Position numbers and translations under genes: made by a program. A DNA stretch of 50,854 nucleotides, taken from positions 1 to 50,854 of the forward strand of contig NZ_BCRE01000034.1 of assembly GCF_001552435.1 (NCBI RefSeq), given 5' to 3'. The notes beneath the pieces are model-generated. The model made no database searches and was not told the origin of the DNA. It was given only the letters and a program-made list of their open reading frames with translations. Source of the stretch: Kribbia dieselivorans NBRC 106261. GTDB taxonomy: Bacteria; Actinomycetota; Actinomycetes; Actinomycetales; Dermatophilaceae. Shown piece after piece: positions 1 through 7,441 of this stretch; position 1 is the stretch's first letter; every line of letters starts with the position of its first letter.

Positions 1-2
1 TC

Positions 3-323
3 CTCGAGGCCACCACCGAACTCGAGGAGATCGGCGGGCAACCGTTTGCCGACTCCGCCGCGCGCGAGTTGGCCGACACCACGCTGGGCGCCGACTGGGC
101 GTTGCCGGCGGGGCTGCCCCCGCGGGCACTCAAGGTCATCCGCCTCGCCTCGACCATCTCCGCGATGGCGGATCTCGGTGCCCGCGTGCCCGATGGCGCC
201 CTCACGTCGTCGAGATCGTGGGCCCGGTCGACGGCACTGCGCCGGCTGCACCGCGAGGCCGAGCACACCCTGGCCGAGGCGACCAACGCCGCAACGGCGA
301 GTCTGGCCGGCTGGCGCGGCTGA
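3..323 (+). CDS. C-terminal part of an unrecognised protein (5' end outside window)
   Basis: The frame is open from the first bases of the window and stops with TGA at 321-323, so about 106 C-terminal residues of a longer protein are visible. They are largely helical and rich in Ala, Arg and Leu, with no catalytic motif, membrane segment or metal-binding cluster I can name. The coding frame, codon use and a following gene that starts at its own -10 box support a real gene rather than chance. I do not recognise the family; the upstream sequence is needed. Confidence 0.55.
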   Translation, partial: LEATTELEEIGGQPFADSAARELADTTLGADWALPAGLPPRALKVIRLASTISAMADLGARVPDGALTSSRSWARSTALRRLHREAEHTLAEATNAATASLAGWRG

Positions 324-347
324 CCGAGCCGGACGAACCGGCCCTAG

Positions 348-353
348 TAGGGT
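348..353 (+). promoter_or_regulatory. -10 box TAGGGT for a leaderless ABC ATPase mRNA
   Basis: TAGGGT ends 7 nt before the ATG at 361, so transcription would begin at or next to the start codon. No Shine-Dalgarno sequence is present. Confidence 0.6.
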
Positions 354-360
354 CGAACAC

Positions 361-1167
361 ATGAGTGACGTCCTCGCCTTCGCCGGGGTCACGGTCCGAC
401 GTGGCGCCAACACCCTTCTGGACGACGTGTATTGGGATGTCGAGGAGGGGCAGCGATGGGTCATCCTCGGGCCCAACGGGGCCGGCAAGACGACGCTCCT
501 GCAGGTGGCCGCAACCCGCATGCACCCGACGTCCGGGGTCGCCGGCATCCTCGGTGAGGTCCTCGGCGCGGTCGATGTCTTCGAACTGCGGCCCCGCATC
601 GGCCTGTCCAGCGCGGCGCTGGCCGAGCGGATCCCGCGCGGCGAGCTGGTGCGCGACGTCGTCGTCACCGCGTCCTACGGGCAGATCGGTCGGTGGCGCG
701 AGAACTACGAGTCCCTCGACCACGATCGGGCGACCGAACTCCTCGAGGCGATCGGCGCCGCGCATCTGGCCGATCGCACCTTCGGCACCCTCTCGGAGGG
801 GGAGCGCAAGCGGGTGCAGATCGCCCGGGCGCTCATGACCGACCCCGAGTTGCTGCTGCTCGACGAGCCGGCCGCCGGGCTCGATCTGGGCGGCCGGGAG
901 GACCTCGTCGCGCGACTGTCCGCGATCGCGGCGGACATCTACGCTCCGGCCCTCGTGCTCGTCACCCACCACGTCGAGGAGATCCCGCCGAACTTCACCG
1001 ACGTGCTGCTCATCCGTGAGGGGCGCATCGTCGCGCAGGGCCCGATCGAGGTCACCCTGACCGAGGAGAACCTCGGTGAAACCTTCGGGATGCCCCTGGA
1101 GTTGAACAAGCACGGGGATCGCTACTCCGCTCGTGCTCGTCAAGGAGGAGATCATGGAATGGCTTGA
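361..1167 (+). CDS. ABC transporter ATP-binding protein
   Basis: A 268-residue ABC ATPase. Walker A GPNGAGKTT lies at about residues 37-45, the signature LSEGERKRVQIARAL at about 144-158, Walker B LLLLDEP directly after it, and a switch His in VTHH. A longer upstream ORF exists, but the ATG at 361 is preferred: it starts the ABC fold at the right place and sits 7 nt after a TAGGGT box. No permease or binding-protein gene is adjacent, so its partner and substrate are unknown. It could be a stand-alone ATPase of the ModF/PhnC-like type. Its 3' end overlaps the following nfeD-like gene by 14 nt, which suggests co-transcription. Confidence 0.9.
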   Translation: MSDVLAFAGVTVRRGANTLLDDVYWDVEEGQRWVILGPNGAGKTTLLQVAATRMHPTSGVAGILGEVLGAVDVFELRPRIGLSSAALAERIPRGELVRDVVVTASYGQIGRWRENYESLDHDRATELLEAIGAAHLADRTFGTLSEGERKRVQIARALMTDPELLLLDEPAAGLDLGGREDLVARLSAIAADIYAPALVLVTHHVEEIPPNFTDVLLIREGRIVAQGPIEVTLTEENLGETFGMPLELNKHGDRYSARARQGGDHGMA

Positions 1168-1639
1168 TGACAATCTGTGGCTGGCGTGGCTGGCCGTGGC
1201 GCTCATTCTCGGCGCAATCGAGACCATCACCATCGACTTCGTCTTCCTGATGATGGTCGGAGGAGCGCTCGCCGGGGCGATCGCCGCGGCGTTCGGTCTA
1301 GGGATCCTGGCGCAGGTGCTCATTGCCGTCATCGTGGCGCTGCTGCTGCTCTTCTCGATCCGCCCGCTGATCCGGCGGCAGCTGTCGTCGGACAGCACCG
1401 ACCACCAGATCGGCTCCAAGAGCGTCGTCGGTCGGATCGCCCGCGTCGTCGTGACGGTCACCGAGGTCGACGGCCGCGTCAAGCTCGACGGTGAGACGTG
1501 GAGCGCCCGCACGCCCGACGACGATCCGCCATGCGAACCGGGCGAGGAGGTGCGTGTGCTGCAGATCGACGGGGCGCACGTCATCGTCACCAAGGACCTC
1601 CAGCGCGCTCCGGAGGAGCCCACCACACCGTCGGCCTGA
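1154..1639 (+). CDS. NfeD-family membrane protein
   Basis: A 161-residue protein with about three hydrophobic helices in residues 1-75, followed by a soluble C-terminal beta domain (VVGRIARVVVTVTEVDG onward) typical of the NfeD OB-fold. The ATG at 1154 is chosen over an upstream in-frame start because a strong AAGGAGG Shine-Dalgarno sequence lies 6 nt before it, inside the end of the ABC gene. NfeD proteins pair with SPFH/stomatin proteins in membrane microdomains, and such a gene follows directly. This is the short form, without the ClpP-like protease domain found in long NfeD proteins. Confidence 0.85.
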   Translation: MEWLDDNLWLAWLAVALILGAIETITIDFVFLMMVGGALAGAIAAAFGLGILAQVLIAVIVALLLLFSIRPLIRRQLSSDSTDHQIGSKSVVGRIARVVVTVTEVDGRVKLDGETWSARTPDDDPPCEPGEEVRVLQIDGAHVIVTKDLQRAPEEPTTPSA

Positions 1640-1688
1640 CCGCCAGACCTGACCGCAGGACCAACCAACCCAGGGGGAATCGCCCACC

Positions 1689-2822
1689 ATGGAACCCGTA
1701 TTGATCTTCGTTCTGGCGCTGATATTGCTGGCGCTGGTCATCCTCTTCCGGACCGTGCGGATCGTGCCGCAGCAGACGGCGCTGATCATCGAACGACTCG
1801 GCCGCTACGACCGCACCCTCGAGGGCGGCATCCACCTGCTCATCCCGTTCGTCGACAAGGTGCGCGCGGAGGTCGACCTCCGTGAGCAGGTCGTCTCGTT
1901 CCCGCCGCAGCCAGTGATCACCTCCGACAACCTCGTCGTCAACATCGACACGGTCATCTACTACACGGTCATCGACGCCAAGTCGGCCGTGTACGAGATC
2001 GCGAACTTCATCCAGGGCATCGAGCAGCTGACGGTGACCACCCTGCGTAACGTCATCGGTTCGCTCGACCTCGAACAGACCCTGACCAGCCGTGACCAGA
2101 TCAACGCGCAGCTGCGTGGTGCCCTGGACGAGGCGACCGGTCGGTGGGGCATCCGCGTCAACCGGGTCGAGCTCAAGGCGATCGACCCGCCGATGAGCGT
2201 GCAGGAGTCGATGGAGAAGCAGATGAAGGCCGAGCGTGACCGGCGCGCGGCCATCCTCAACGCCGAGGGTGTCAAGCAGTCGCAGATCCTCACGGCCGAG
2301 GGTGAGAAGCAGTCGCAGATCCTGCGGGCCGAGGGTTCGGCCCAGGCGCGGATCCTCGAGGCGCAGGGTCAGGCGCGCGCCATCGGCCAGGTCTTCGGCG
2401 CCATCCACCGCGGCAAGCCGACGCAGCGTCTGCTGGCGTACCAGTACCTGCAGGTGCTGCCGCAGATTGCCCGCGGCGACTCGAACAAGATGTGGATCAT
2501 CCCCTCGGAGCTGACCGAGGCGCTCAAGGGCATCGGCAACGCGCTGGGTCAGCCCAGCAAGGCGGACGAGGAGCTCGACGGCGACGAGTGGGTCGAGCCG
2601 GAGGTCGGTCAGGACGAGGACGTGCTCGGTGAGACGGCGCTCATGGACCCGGGTGAGGCACTGCGCCAGGCCCGCGCCGAGGCCGAGCGCTGGACGGATG
2701 AGGCCAGCGAGCACGCGGCCCCGCAGAAGAGCCAGCAGCCGCCGATCCAGCCGACGGCGGACACCCCGCCGCTGCCGCCGCAGCACCAGGCTGGGCCGGG
2801 GGAGCAGCCGCCGCAGCCGTAA
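1689..2822 (+). CDS. SPFH/band 7 (stomatin-like) membrane protein
   Basis: A 377-residue protein with an N-terminal membrane anchor (residues about 4-22), then an SPFH/PHB domain (VPQQTALIIERLGRYDRTLE onward) and a long helical region with repeated AEGEKQSQIL-type segments that form the flotillin-like coiled coil. The last 60 residues are a Gln/Pro-rich tail that looks disordered. A GGGGG-type ribosome site precedes the ATG. Members scaffold lipid microdomains and assemble into large membrane cages. The neighbouring NfeD protein is the usual partner. QmcA/stomatin type is the closest assignment. Confidence 0.9.
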   Translation: MEPVLIFVLALILLALVILFRTVRIVPQQTALIIERLGRYDRTLEGGIHLLIPFVDKVRAEVDLREQVVSFPPQPVITSDNLVVNIDTVIYYTVIDAKSAVYEIANFIQGIEQLTVTTLRNVIGSLDLEQTLTSRDQINAQLRGALDEATGRWGIRVNRVELKAIDPPMSVQESMEKQMKAERDRRAAILNAEGVKQSQILTAEGEKQSQILRAEGSAQARILEAQGQARAIGQVFGAIHRGKPTQRLLAYQYLQVLPQIARGDSNKMWIIPSELTEALKGIGNALGQPSKADEELDGDEWVEPEVGQDEDVLGETALMDPGEALRQARAEAERWTDEASEHAAPQKSQQPPIQPTADTPPLPPQHQAGPGEQPPQP

Positions 2823-2831
2823 GGTGTGCGG

Positions 2832-3608
2832 GTGACACCGCTCGAAGCCGTACTGATCATCCTCGCCGGGATCTGGGCGGGGACCATCAACACCATCGTC
2901 GGTTCCGGCTCGTTGGTGACGTTCCCGACCCTGCTGTTTCTGGGGATCCCGCCCGTGACCGCAAACGTGTCGAACTCCATCGGCATGCTCGGCGGGGGAC
3001 TGACCGGGTCGTGGGGCTATCGCCGCGAACTGGCGGGCACGTGGAAGCGGTTGCTGACCCGTCTGGTGCCGTGGTCGTTTGCCGGTGCGGTCATCGGGGC
3101 GTTGTTGCTGCTGATGCTCCCCGAAGAGGCGTTCTCGGTCATCGTGCCGGTGCTGATCCTGCTGGGCATCGCGCTGGTGATCTTCGGCCCGCGGCTGAAT
3201 CGATGGGCCCGGGGGCGACACTCCGATGACCAGGCGCACGAACCGATGTGGCACCGCGTGGCCCTGGCTGGTGGATTGACGCTGGCCGGGATCTACGGCG
3301 GCTACTTCGGAGCCGCGCAGGGCGTCATCCTCATGGGGTTGCTGTCGGTGCTGTCGTCCGAACCGCTGCAGCGCCTCAACGGCTGGAAGAACATCCTCGC
3401 GCTGACGGCCAACCTCGTCTCGTCGGTCGTCTTCCTCATCGTCGCGCCGCAGCACATCATGTGGGACGTCGTGCTCTACCTGGTCATCGGCACCCTGATC
3501 GGCGGGTTCATCGGTGCAGGCGTGGGGCGGCGTCTGCCCGACCCGATCCTGCGCGCGGTGATCGTCGTCGTCGGCCTGCTCGGGATCGCCCGGCTGGTGT
3601 TCGGCTGA
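2832..3608 (+). CDS. TauE/SafE family permease (putative sulfite/sulfonate exporter)
   Basis: About 258 residues with eight predicted membrane helices and the family hallmarks GxxxGTINTIVGSGS near the N terminus and GGYFGAAQGV in the middle. The family transports anions such as sulfite or sulfoacetate by an unproven mechanism; the substrate here cannot be read. GTG codons at 2826 and 2832 are both possible. I prefer 2832 because an AAGG element lies 7 nt upstream of it. The stop codon overlaps the next ATG by one base, so the two genes are probably translationally coupled. Confidence 0.85.
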   Translation: MTPLEAVLIILAGIWAGTINTIVGSGSLVTFPTLLFLGIPPVTANVSNSIGMLGGGLTGSWGYRRELAGTWKRLLTRLVPWSFAGAVIGALLLLMLPEEAFSVIVPVLILLGIALVIFGPRLNRWARGRHSDDQAHEPMWHRVALAGGLTLAGIYGGYFGAAQGVILMGLLSVLSSEPLQRLNGWKNILALTANLVSSVVFLIVAPQHIMWDVVLYLVIGTLIGGFIGAGVGRRLPDPILRAVIVVVGLLGIARLVFG

Positions 3609-4429
3609 TGCCGATCGAGATCACCGACCCGACCGACGAGCGGCTGCGCGACTACGTCGGGTTGACCGATGTCGCGTTGCGCCGCGTCAGCGAGCCCGCG
3701 TCGGGGCTGTACATCGCGGAGTCCGAGAAGGTCATCCGGCGGGCGTTGGGAGCCGGGCATCGACCGCGCTCCTATCTCATGGCGCGCCGGTGGCTGACGG
3801 ACCTCGTGGACATCGTCGAGGCCGCCGAGGCCGATGGTGTGCCGGTGTATGTCGGTGAGCACGACGTCATCGAGCAACTCACGGGCTTCCACCTGCACCG
3901 AGGTGCACTGGCCTCGATGCACCGGCCCGAACCGCGCTCCGTCAGTGAATTGCTCGAGGCCACCGGTCAGAGCTCGTCTCGGTCGCGGATCGCCGTTCTG
4001 GAGGACTTGGTCGATCACACGAACGTCGGCGCGGTCTTCCGGTCGGCCGCGGCGATGGGCGTCGATGCCGTGCTCGTCACGCCGCGCTGCGCCGATCCGT
4101 TGTATCGCCGGTCGATTCGGGTGTCGATGGGCACGGTGTTCCAGGTGCCGTGGACGCGGATCGAGCCGTGGCCGAGCGGTGTCGCCCAGCTCAAGGACGC
4201 GGGGTACGTCGTGGCCGGCATGACGCTGGCCGACGACGCGATCCCGCTCGATGAGCTGGTGGCCCAGGATCACCCCAAGCTGGCGCTCGTCTTCGGGACC
4301 GAGGGGGACGGGCTCTCGAGGCGGACCTCGGAGGCGGCGGACGTCCGCGTGAAGATCCCCATGGCGGGCGGCGTCGACTCGCTCAACGTCGCCGCGTCCT
4401 CCGCCGTCGCGTTCTACGCCACGCGGTAG
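3608..4429 (+). CDS. TrmH/SpoU-family RNA 2'-O-methyltransferase
   Basis: A 273-residue SPOUT methyltransferase. The N-terminal substrate-binding domain is followed by the three knot motifs: NVGAVFRSAAAMG (motif 1), LVFGTEGDGLS (motif 2) and IPMAGGVDSLNVAASSAVAFY-type ending (motif 3). These enzymes transfer a methyl group from S-adenosylmethionine to a ribose 2'-OH in rRNA or tRNA. The exact target nucleotide cannot be set from sequence. The ATG overlaps the stop of the permease gene. A perfect long palindrome lies just downstream. Confidence 0.9.
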   Translation: MPIEITDPTDERLRDYVGLTDVALRRVSEPASGLYIAESEKVIRRALGAGHRPRSYLMARRWLTDLVDIVEAAEADGVPVYVGEHDVIEQLTGFHLHRGALASMHRPEPRSVSELLEATGQSSSRSRIAVLEDLVDHTNVGAVFRSAAAMGVDAVLVTPRCADPLYRRSIRVSMGTVFQVPWTRIEPWPSGVAQLKDAGYVVAGMTLADDAIPLDELVAQDHPKLALVFGTEGDGLSRRTSEAADVRVKIPMAGGVDSLNVAASSAVAFYATR

Positions 4430-4441
4430 CCCCGACACCCG

Positions 4442-4500
4442 CCGAGGGAACAATATTGGCGACCTAACGGCGCGTTAGGTCGCCAATATTGTTCCCTCGG
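4442..4500. terminator. Perfect 28-bp palindrome between convergent genes
   Basis: Arms 4442-4469 and 4473-4500 are exact reverse complements around a 3-nt GCG loop. The element lies between the rightward methyltransferase and the leftward PEBP gene, so a bidirectional terminator is the natural reading. It lacks a clear T-tract and has an AT-rich middle (CAATATTG) that is unusual for this genome. Confidence 0.7.
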
Positions 4501-4520
4501 TGAGGGGTGGGGGAGGTCGG

Positions 4521-5072
4521 TCAGGCCTTGACCTGGTAGAAACCGGTGATGATCGCGCGGCCGAGGGTGTGCATCGTCATGTTGAACGCCGCCTGACCGG
4601 CCGGGGTGGTTTCCGGCAGGCCCATGTCGTCGGTGTCCAGCGCATGCACGACGAACTGGTAGCGGTGCGCGATGTCCCCGGCCGGCGGGGCGCAGCCGCC
4701 GTAACCGCGGGTGCCGAAGTCACTGCTGAGGTGGTACGCGCCCTGGGGCAGGTCGGCGTCGCCGGGCGTGCCCGCGCCGGCCGGCAGGCTCGTCACGTCG
4801 GCGGGGATACCGACGACGATCCAGTGCCAGAACCCGCTCGGCGTGGGGGCGTCGGGGTCGAAGCAGGTGACCGCGTAGCCCTTGGTGCCTTCCGGAGCGC
4901 CGGACCAGGTCAGCGCAGGGGAGGAGTTGCCACCGTGCAGCCCCCAGCTGTTGAAGACGTGGTCCTCGGGCAGGTTCGCGCCATCGGTGAAGGACGGGCT
5001 CTCGACGGTGAAGCGCGGCACCTCGGGCAGGTAGTCGTAGGGGTTCGGTGCTTCTGGTCGTTCAAGGCTCAT
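4521..5072 (-). CDS. YbhB/YbcL-family PEBP-like protein
   Basis: A 183-residue protein of the phosphatidylethanolamine-binding / Raf-kinase-inhibitor-like fold. Visible hallmarks are DPDAPTPSGFWHWIVVGIP in the centre and GYGGCAPPAGD followed by HRYQF, which form the anion-binding pocket. No signal peptide is present, so it is probably cytoplasmic. The role of bacterial members is unclear. The ATG follows a TAGGGT box by 6 nt and has no ribosome site. The gene is convergent with the methyltransferase gene and separated from it by the 28-bp palindrome. Confidence 0.9.
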   Translation of the reverse strand: MSLERPEAPNPYDYLPEVPRFTVESPSFTDGANLPEDHVFNSWGLHGGNSSPALTWSGAPEGTKGYAVTCFDPDAPTPSGFWHWIVVGIPADVTSLPAGAGTPGDADLPQGAYHLSSDFGTRGYGGCAPPAGDIAHRYQFVVHALDTDDMGLPETTPAGQAAFNMTMHTLGRAIITGFYQVKA

Positions 5073-5078
5073 GGCCCG

Positions 5079-5084
5079 ACCCTA
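5079..5084 (-). promoter_or_regulatory. -10 box TAGGGT for the leaderless PEBP gene
   Basis: Read on the minus strand, TAGGGT ends 6 nt before the ATG at 5072. This implies a leaderless transcript. Confidence 0.6.
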
Positions 5085-5136
5085 GCGGCCCGACTCGCGG
5101 CCGTGGCAGGGGACCGTGATGTCTGTGACCGGCGGC

Positions 5137-5583
5137 TCAGCCGACGAGGCGGCTCAGGAGTCTCGTGAGCTCGGCCGCGGGGTCGCCGGTGACGCCGCCG
5201 TGCACCGGTCCGGGCTGCACGACGGTCGAACGCGGAGCGCTGATCCACCCGAAGCGCTTCACGGCCGGACCGAGGTCGGGCAGGCCGCGTCCGGTCTCGC
5301 TGCGGCATACGGCGCAGACGATCTCCAGGGCTGCACGGACGGCGTCGAGGTCGATGTCCGGGAAGGCGGCGCGCAGGCGGGTCTCGTCGACGGTGAACGC
5401 CGCGTCGAGGAAGTCGCTCTCCTGGGAGTGCAGCACGACCCCGACATTGAGGAACTCCTCGCGGTCGACGCGTGGCACTGCGCGCAGCACGACGTACTGG
5501 TAGGGGTGACCGACGTCGGTGGACCGGGCGACGTTGGCGACCGGACGATGCTCCGTCGTGGTGCGGGCGATGATGTTGCTCAT
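5137..5583 (-). CDS. DUF3037 protein
   Basis: A 148-residue protein. The segment YQYVVLRAVPRVDREEFLNVGV and the following AAFTVDE region match my recollection of the DUF3037 family. No catalytic residues are known for it. Its ATG overlaps the TGA of the HipA-like kinase gene (ATGA, 4 nt), so the two are translationally coupled and probably act together. Because the overlap fixes the start, I am fairly sure of the N terminus. Function is unknown; the pairing with a HipA-like kinase is the main clue. Confidence 0.8.
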   Translation of the reverse strand: MSNIIARTTTEHRPVANVARSTDVGHPYQYVVLRAVPRVDREEFLNVGVVLHSQESDFLDAAFTVDETRLRAAFPDIDLDAVRAALEIVCAVCRSETGRGLPDLGPAVKRFGWISAPRSTVVQPGPVHGGVTGDPAAELTRLLSRLVG

Positions 5584-6380
5584 CGGGCACCACCGAGGTT
5601 CGTGGGCAACCAGGCCGGCGCGTGATCGAGCCGCATGAGGAGGTGCGTGACATAGGCCTCGCGCACATCGTCAGGTCCCTCGAAACCCGGGGCCGGTTCC
5701 AGCCACTCCTCTGGGACGAGATCGACGATCTCGCGGACGAGGCTCTCGGTGATCTGGCCCGACAGACGGGCGTGCGTGCCGGGCAGGTCCGCCGACAGGT
5801 CGGCGAGGACGTGCTTGGAGGCGTCGAAGGGCTGGTCGGCGAAGCGGGCGGCGTCGGCGCCGCGGGTGGGCCACATGTGGTGGAACCAGAGCGCGGCTCC
5901 GTGGTCGATTGTCCAGACGTGGCCGTGCCAGACGAGCAGGTTCGGGTTCGACCAGGTGCGGTCGACGTTGGCGGTGTACGCGTCGAGCCAGATGACCGCG
6001 TCGGCCTCGGCTGCGGTGGCCGGGGTGGAGCCGTCGTAGCCGAAGGAGCCGGGGAGGAAGTCGACGCCCAGGTTCGAGCCGATGGAGGCCGTGAGGAGGT
6101 CCTGGACCTCTTCGTCGGCCTCGTACCGGGCGATCTCGCGGCGCACGTCGATGGTGACGAGTCGCGGGACGCGAATGTCCAGGCGGCGGGCGAGTTCGCC
6201 GACGAGCACCTCGGCGACGAGGACCTTCAGGCCCTGGCCGGCGCCGCGGAACTTGACGACGTACATGCCCAGGTCATCGGCCTCGAACAGGCCGGGCATG
6301 GAGCCGCCCTCGCGCAGGGGGAGGGCAAAACGGGTGGCTCGTACCGCCTCAAGGGAGGTCGTGGCGGGAGCATCGGGCAC
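5580..6380 (-). CDS. HipA-like kinase-fold protein
   Basis: About 266 residues. The fold is suggested by MYVVKFRG (nucleotide-binding Lys), a following VLVGELARRL helix, WLDAYTANVDRTWSNPNLL (catalytic Asp/Asn loop) and WTIDHGAALWFH (metal-binding Asp), the arrangement seen in HipA-type kinases. It is shorter than full HipA and carries no HipB antitoxin neighbour; DUF3037 takes that place. An ORF extends upstream to 6464, but the GTG at 6380 is preferred because it lies 7 nt after a TACGCT box and the upstream extension is not kinase-like. The substrate is unknown. Confidence 0.75.
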   Translation of the reverse strand: MPDAPATTSLEAVRATRFALPLREGGSMPGLFEADDLGMYVVKFRGAGQGLKVLVAEVLVGELARRLDIRVPRLVTIDVRREIARYEADEEVQDLLTASIGSNLGVDFLPGSFGYDGSTPATAAEADAVIWLDAYTANVDRTWSNPNLLVWHGHVWTIDHGAALWFHHMWPTRGADAARFADQPFDASKHVLADLSADLPGTHARLSGQITESLVREIVDLVPEEWLEPAPGFEGPDDVREAYVTHLLMRLDHAPAWLPTNLGGAR

Positions 6381-6387
6381 GAGGAGC

Positions 6388-6393
6388 AGCGTA
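6388..6393 (-). promoter_or_regulatory. -10 box TACGCT for the leaderless HipA-like gene
   Basis: On the minus strand TACGCT ends 7 nt before the GTG at 6380. There is no purine-rich ribosome site, which supports a leaderless start. Confidence 0.5.
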
Positions 6394-6494
6394 TCCGAGC
6401 CGATCGGGGTGGCCCGATTTGGCGTGAGACCGGGGGCGGGTGCTACTGTTTCCCTTCGTCGCAAGGGCCCAACCGGACCCGAGCGATGCGCCCT

Positions 6495-6580
6495 GTCCGG
6501 GTGGCGGAATTGGCAGACGCGCTAGCTTGAGGTGCTAGTGCCCTTTATCGGGCATGGGGGTTCAAGTCCCCCCTCGGACA
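6495..6580 (+). tRNA. tRNA-Leu (anticodon GAG)
   Basis: An 86-nt class II tRNA. The acceptor arm is GTCCGGG paired with CTCGGAC (one G-T pair), discriminator A at 6580. The anticodon stem is CTAGC/GCTAG with loop TTGAGGT, giving anticodon GAG. A long variable arm (TGCCC/GGGCA) follows, as expected for leucine. The T arm is GGGGG-TTCAAGT-CCCCC. No CCA is encoded. Confidence 0.96.
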
Positions 6581-6588
6581 CGAACGAG

Positions 6589-6628
6589 ATGGTCCGTGAC
6601 CAGCGAGAGATCGCAGGTCACGGACCAT
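6589..6628 (+). terminator. Terminator hairpin after tRNA-Leu
   Basis: A 13-bp stem (arms 6589-6601 and 6616-6628) continues, after an A-A mismatch, into GCGA/TCGC closed by a GAGA tetraloop. It is followed by the T-rich stretch TCGTCGTTTCTG. Confidence 0.75.
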
Positions 6629-6682
6629 TCGTCGTTTCTGGGGCTGCTACATGTGCATGGACGGCGCACCTAGGACCCAGTG

Positions 6683-6713
6683 GGGGTAGACTTTCACCAT
6701 CAGGGGTAGAAAG
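6683..6713 (+). promoter_or_regulatory. Candidate vapBC promoter/operator
   Basis: GGGGTAGA occurs twice, at 6683-6690 and 6703-6710, exactly 20 bp apart. CTTTC (6691-6695) and GAAAG (6709-6713) form an inverted pair across the same stretch. TAGACT at 6687-6692 could serve as -10. Autoregulation by VapB through such repeats is typical, but the site itself is inferred. Confidence 0.4.
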
Positions 6714-6722
6714 GGTTTAGTA

Positions 6723-6986
6723 ATGGGGCTGAACATCAAGAATGAGCGCGTGCACCGCCTCGCGCGCGAGGTCGCACGCCGGACGGGTGCCACCCAGACG
6801 GGGGCCATCGAGGACGCGCTGCAGCGCCGCCTCGATGAGTTGGAGAAGTCCGAGGGCGATGCCGCGCGGCGTGCCAGGCTCTGGCGTCTCATGGACGAGA
6901 TCGAGTCGGGGACGACGGACGCAGACCGGGCCGAGACACGGCGCGTGATGGACGAGATGTACGACGACCACGGGCTCCCTGCGTGA
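6723..6986 (+). CDS. vapB: VapB-type antitoxin
   Basis: An 87-residue, charged, mostly helical protein that begins MGLNIKNERVHRLAREVARRT, the Rv0623/PSK-type VapB DNA-binding and dimerisation region, followed by a C-terminal tail that would wrap the toxin. An AAAGGG ribosome site lies 6 nt before the ATG. The stop overlaps the GTG of the toxin gene by 4 nt. The protein should bind and neutralise the neighbouring PIN toxin and repress the promoter; candidate repeats lie just upstream. Confidence 0.88.
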   Translation: MGLNIKNERVHRLAREVARRTGATQTGAIEDALQRRLDELEKSEGDAARRARLWRLMDEIESGTTDADRAETRRVMDEMYDDHGLPA

Positions 6987-7375
6987 TCGTCGACACCTCA
7001 GTACTCGTCTGTATCCACGAGGGTGAGCCGGAGGCTCGGCGCTTCTTGGATATCCTGCTTTCGGCGCCGTCCGTCCGGATCTCCGCTGGCACCCTCCTCG
7101 AGACAGACATCGTCCTCGATTCGCGCCAGCCCTTGCGAATCTCTCGGCAGCTGGATCGGCTGGTGACCGATCTTCGTCTCGAAGTCGTCCCCGTCGACGA
7201 GGCGCACGTGACTGTGGCCCGCGCGGCCTACCGGGACTTCGGCAAGGGGTCTGGGCATCCGGCAAGACTCAACTTCGGCGATTGTTTCGCCTATGCCCTG
7301 GCGGCACTGACGGGCGAGCCCCTTCTGTTCCTGGGTGACGACTTCACGCACACGGACGTGCTGCCCGCACTGTGA
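6983..7375 (+). CDS. vapC: VapC-type PIN-domain ribonuclease toxin
   Basis: A 130-residue PIN-domain protein with the acidic cluster Asp4, Glu40, Asp100 and Asp119/120 expected for Mg-dependent RNA cleavage (MIVDTSVLV, SAGTLLETDIV, LNFGDCFAYALA, FLGDDF). All catalytic acids are present, so it should be active. VapC toxins usually cut tRNA or rRNA; the target here is unknown. The GTG start overlaps the antitoxin stop (GTGA). A strong terminator follows. Confidence 0.92.
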   Translation: MIVDTSVLVCIHEGEPEARRFLDILLSAPSVRISAGTLLETDIVLDSRQPLRISRQLDRLVTDLRLEVVPVDEAHVTVARAAYRDFGKGSGHPARLNFGDCFAYALAALTGEPLLFLGDDFTHTDVLPAL

Positions 7376-7376
7376 C

Positions 7377-7418
7377 GATGTGCCCCTGATCCGCAGGTAC
7401 GCGGGTCAGGGGCACATC
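7377..7418 (+). terminator. Terminator after vapC
   Basis: An 18-bp stem (arms 7377-7394 and 7401-7418, one G-T pair) encloses a 6-nt loop AGGTAC and is followed by TCCTTCTG. Confidence 0.75.
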
Positions 7419-7441
7419 TCCTTCTGATGGAACGCGGGCGC

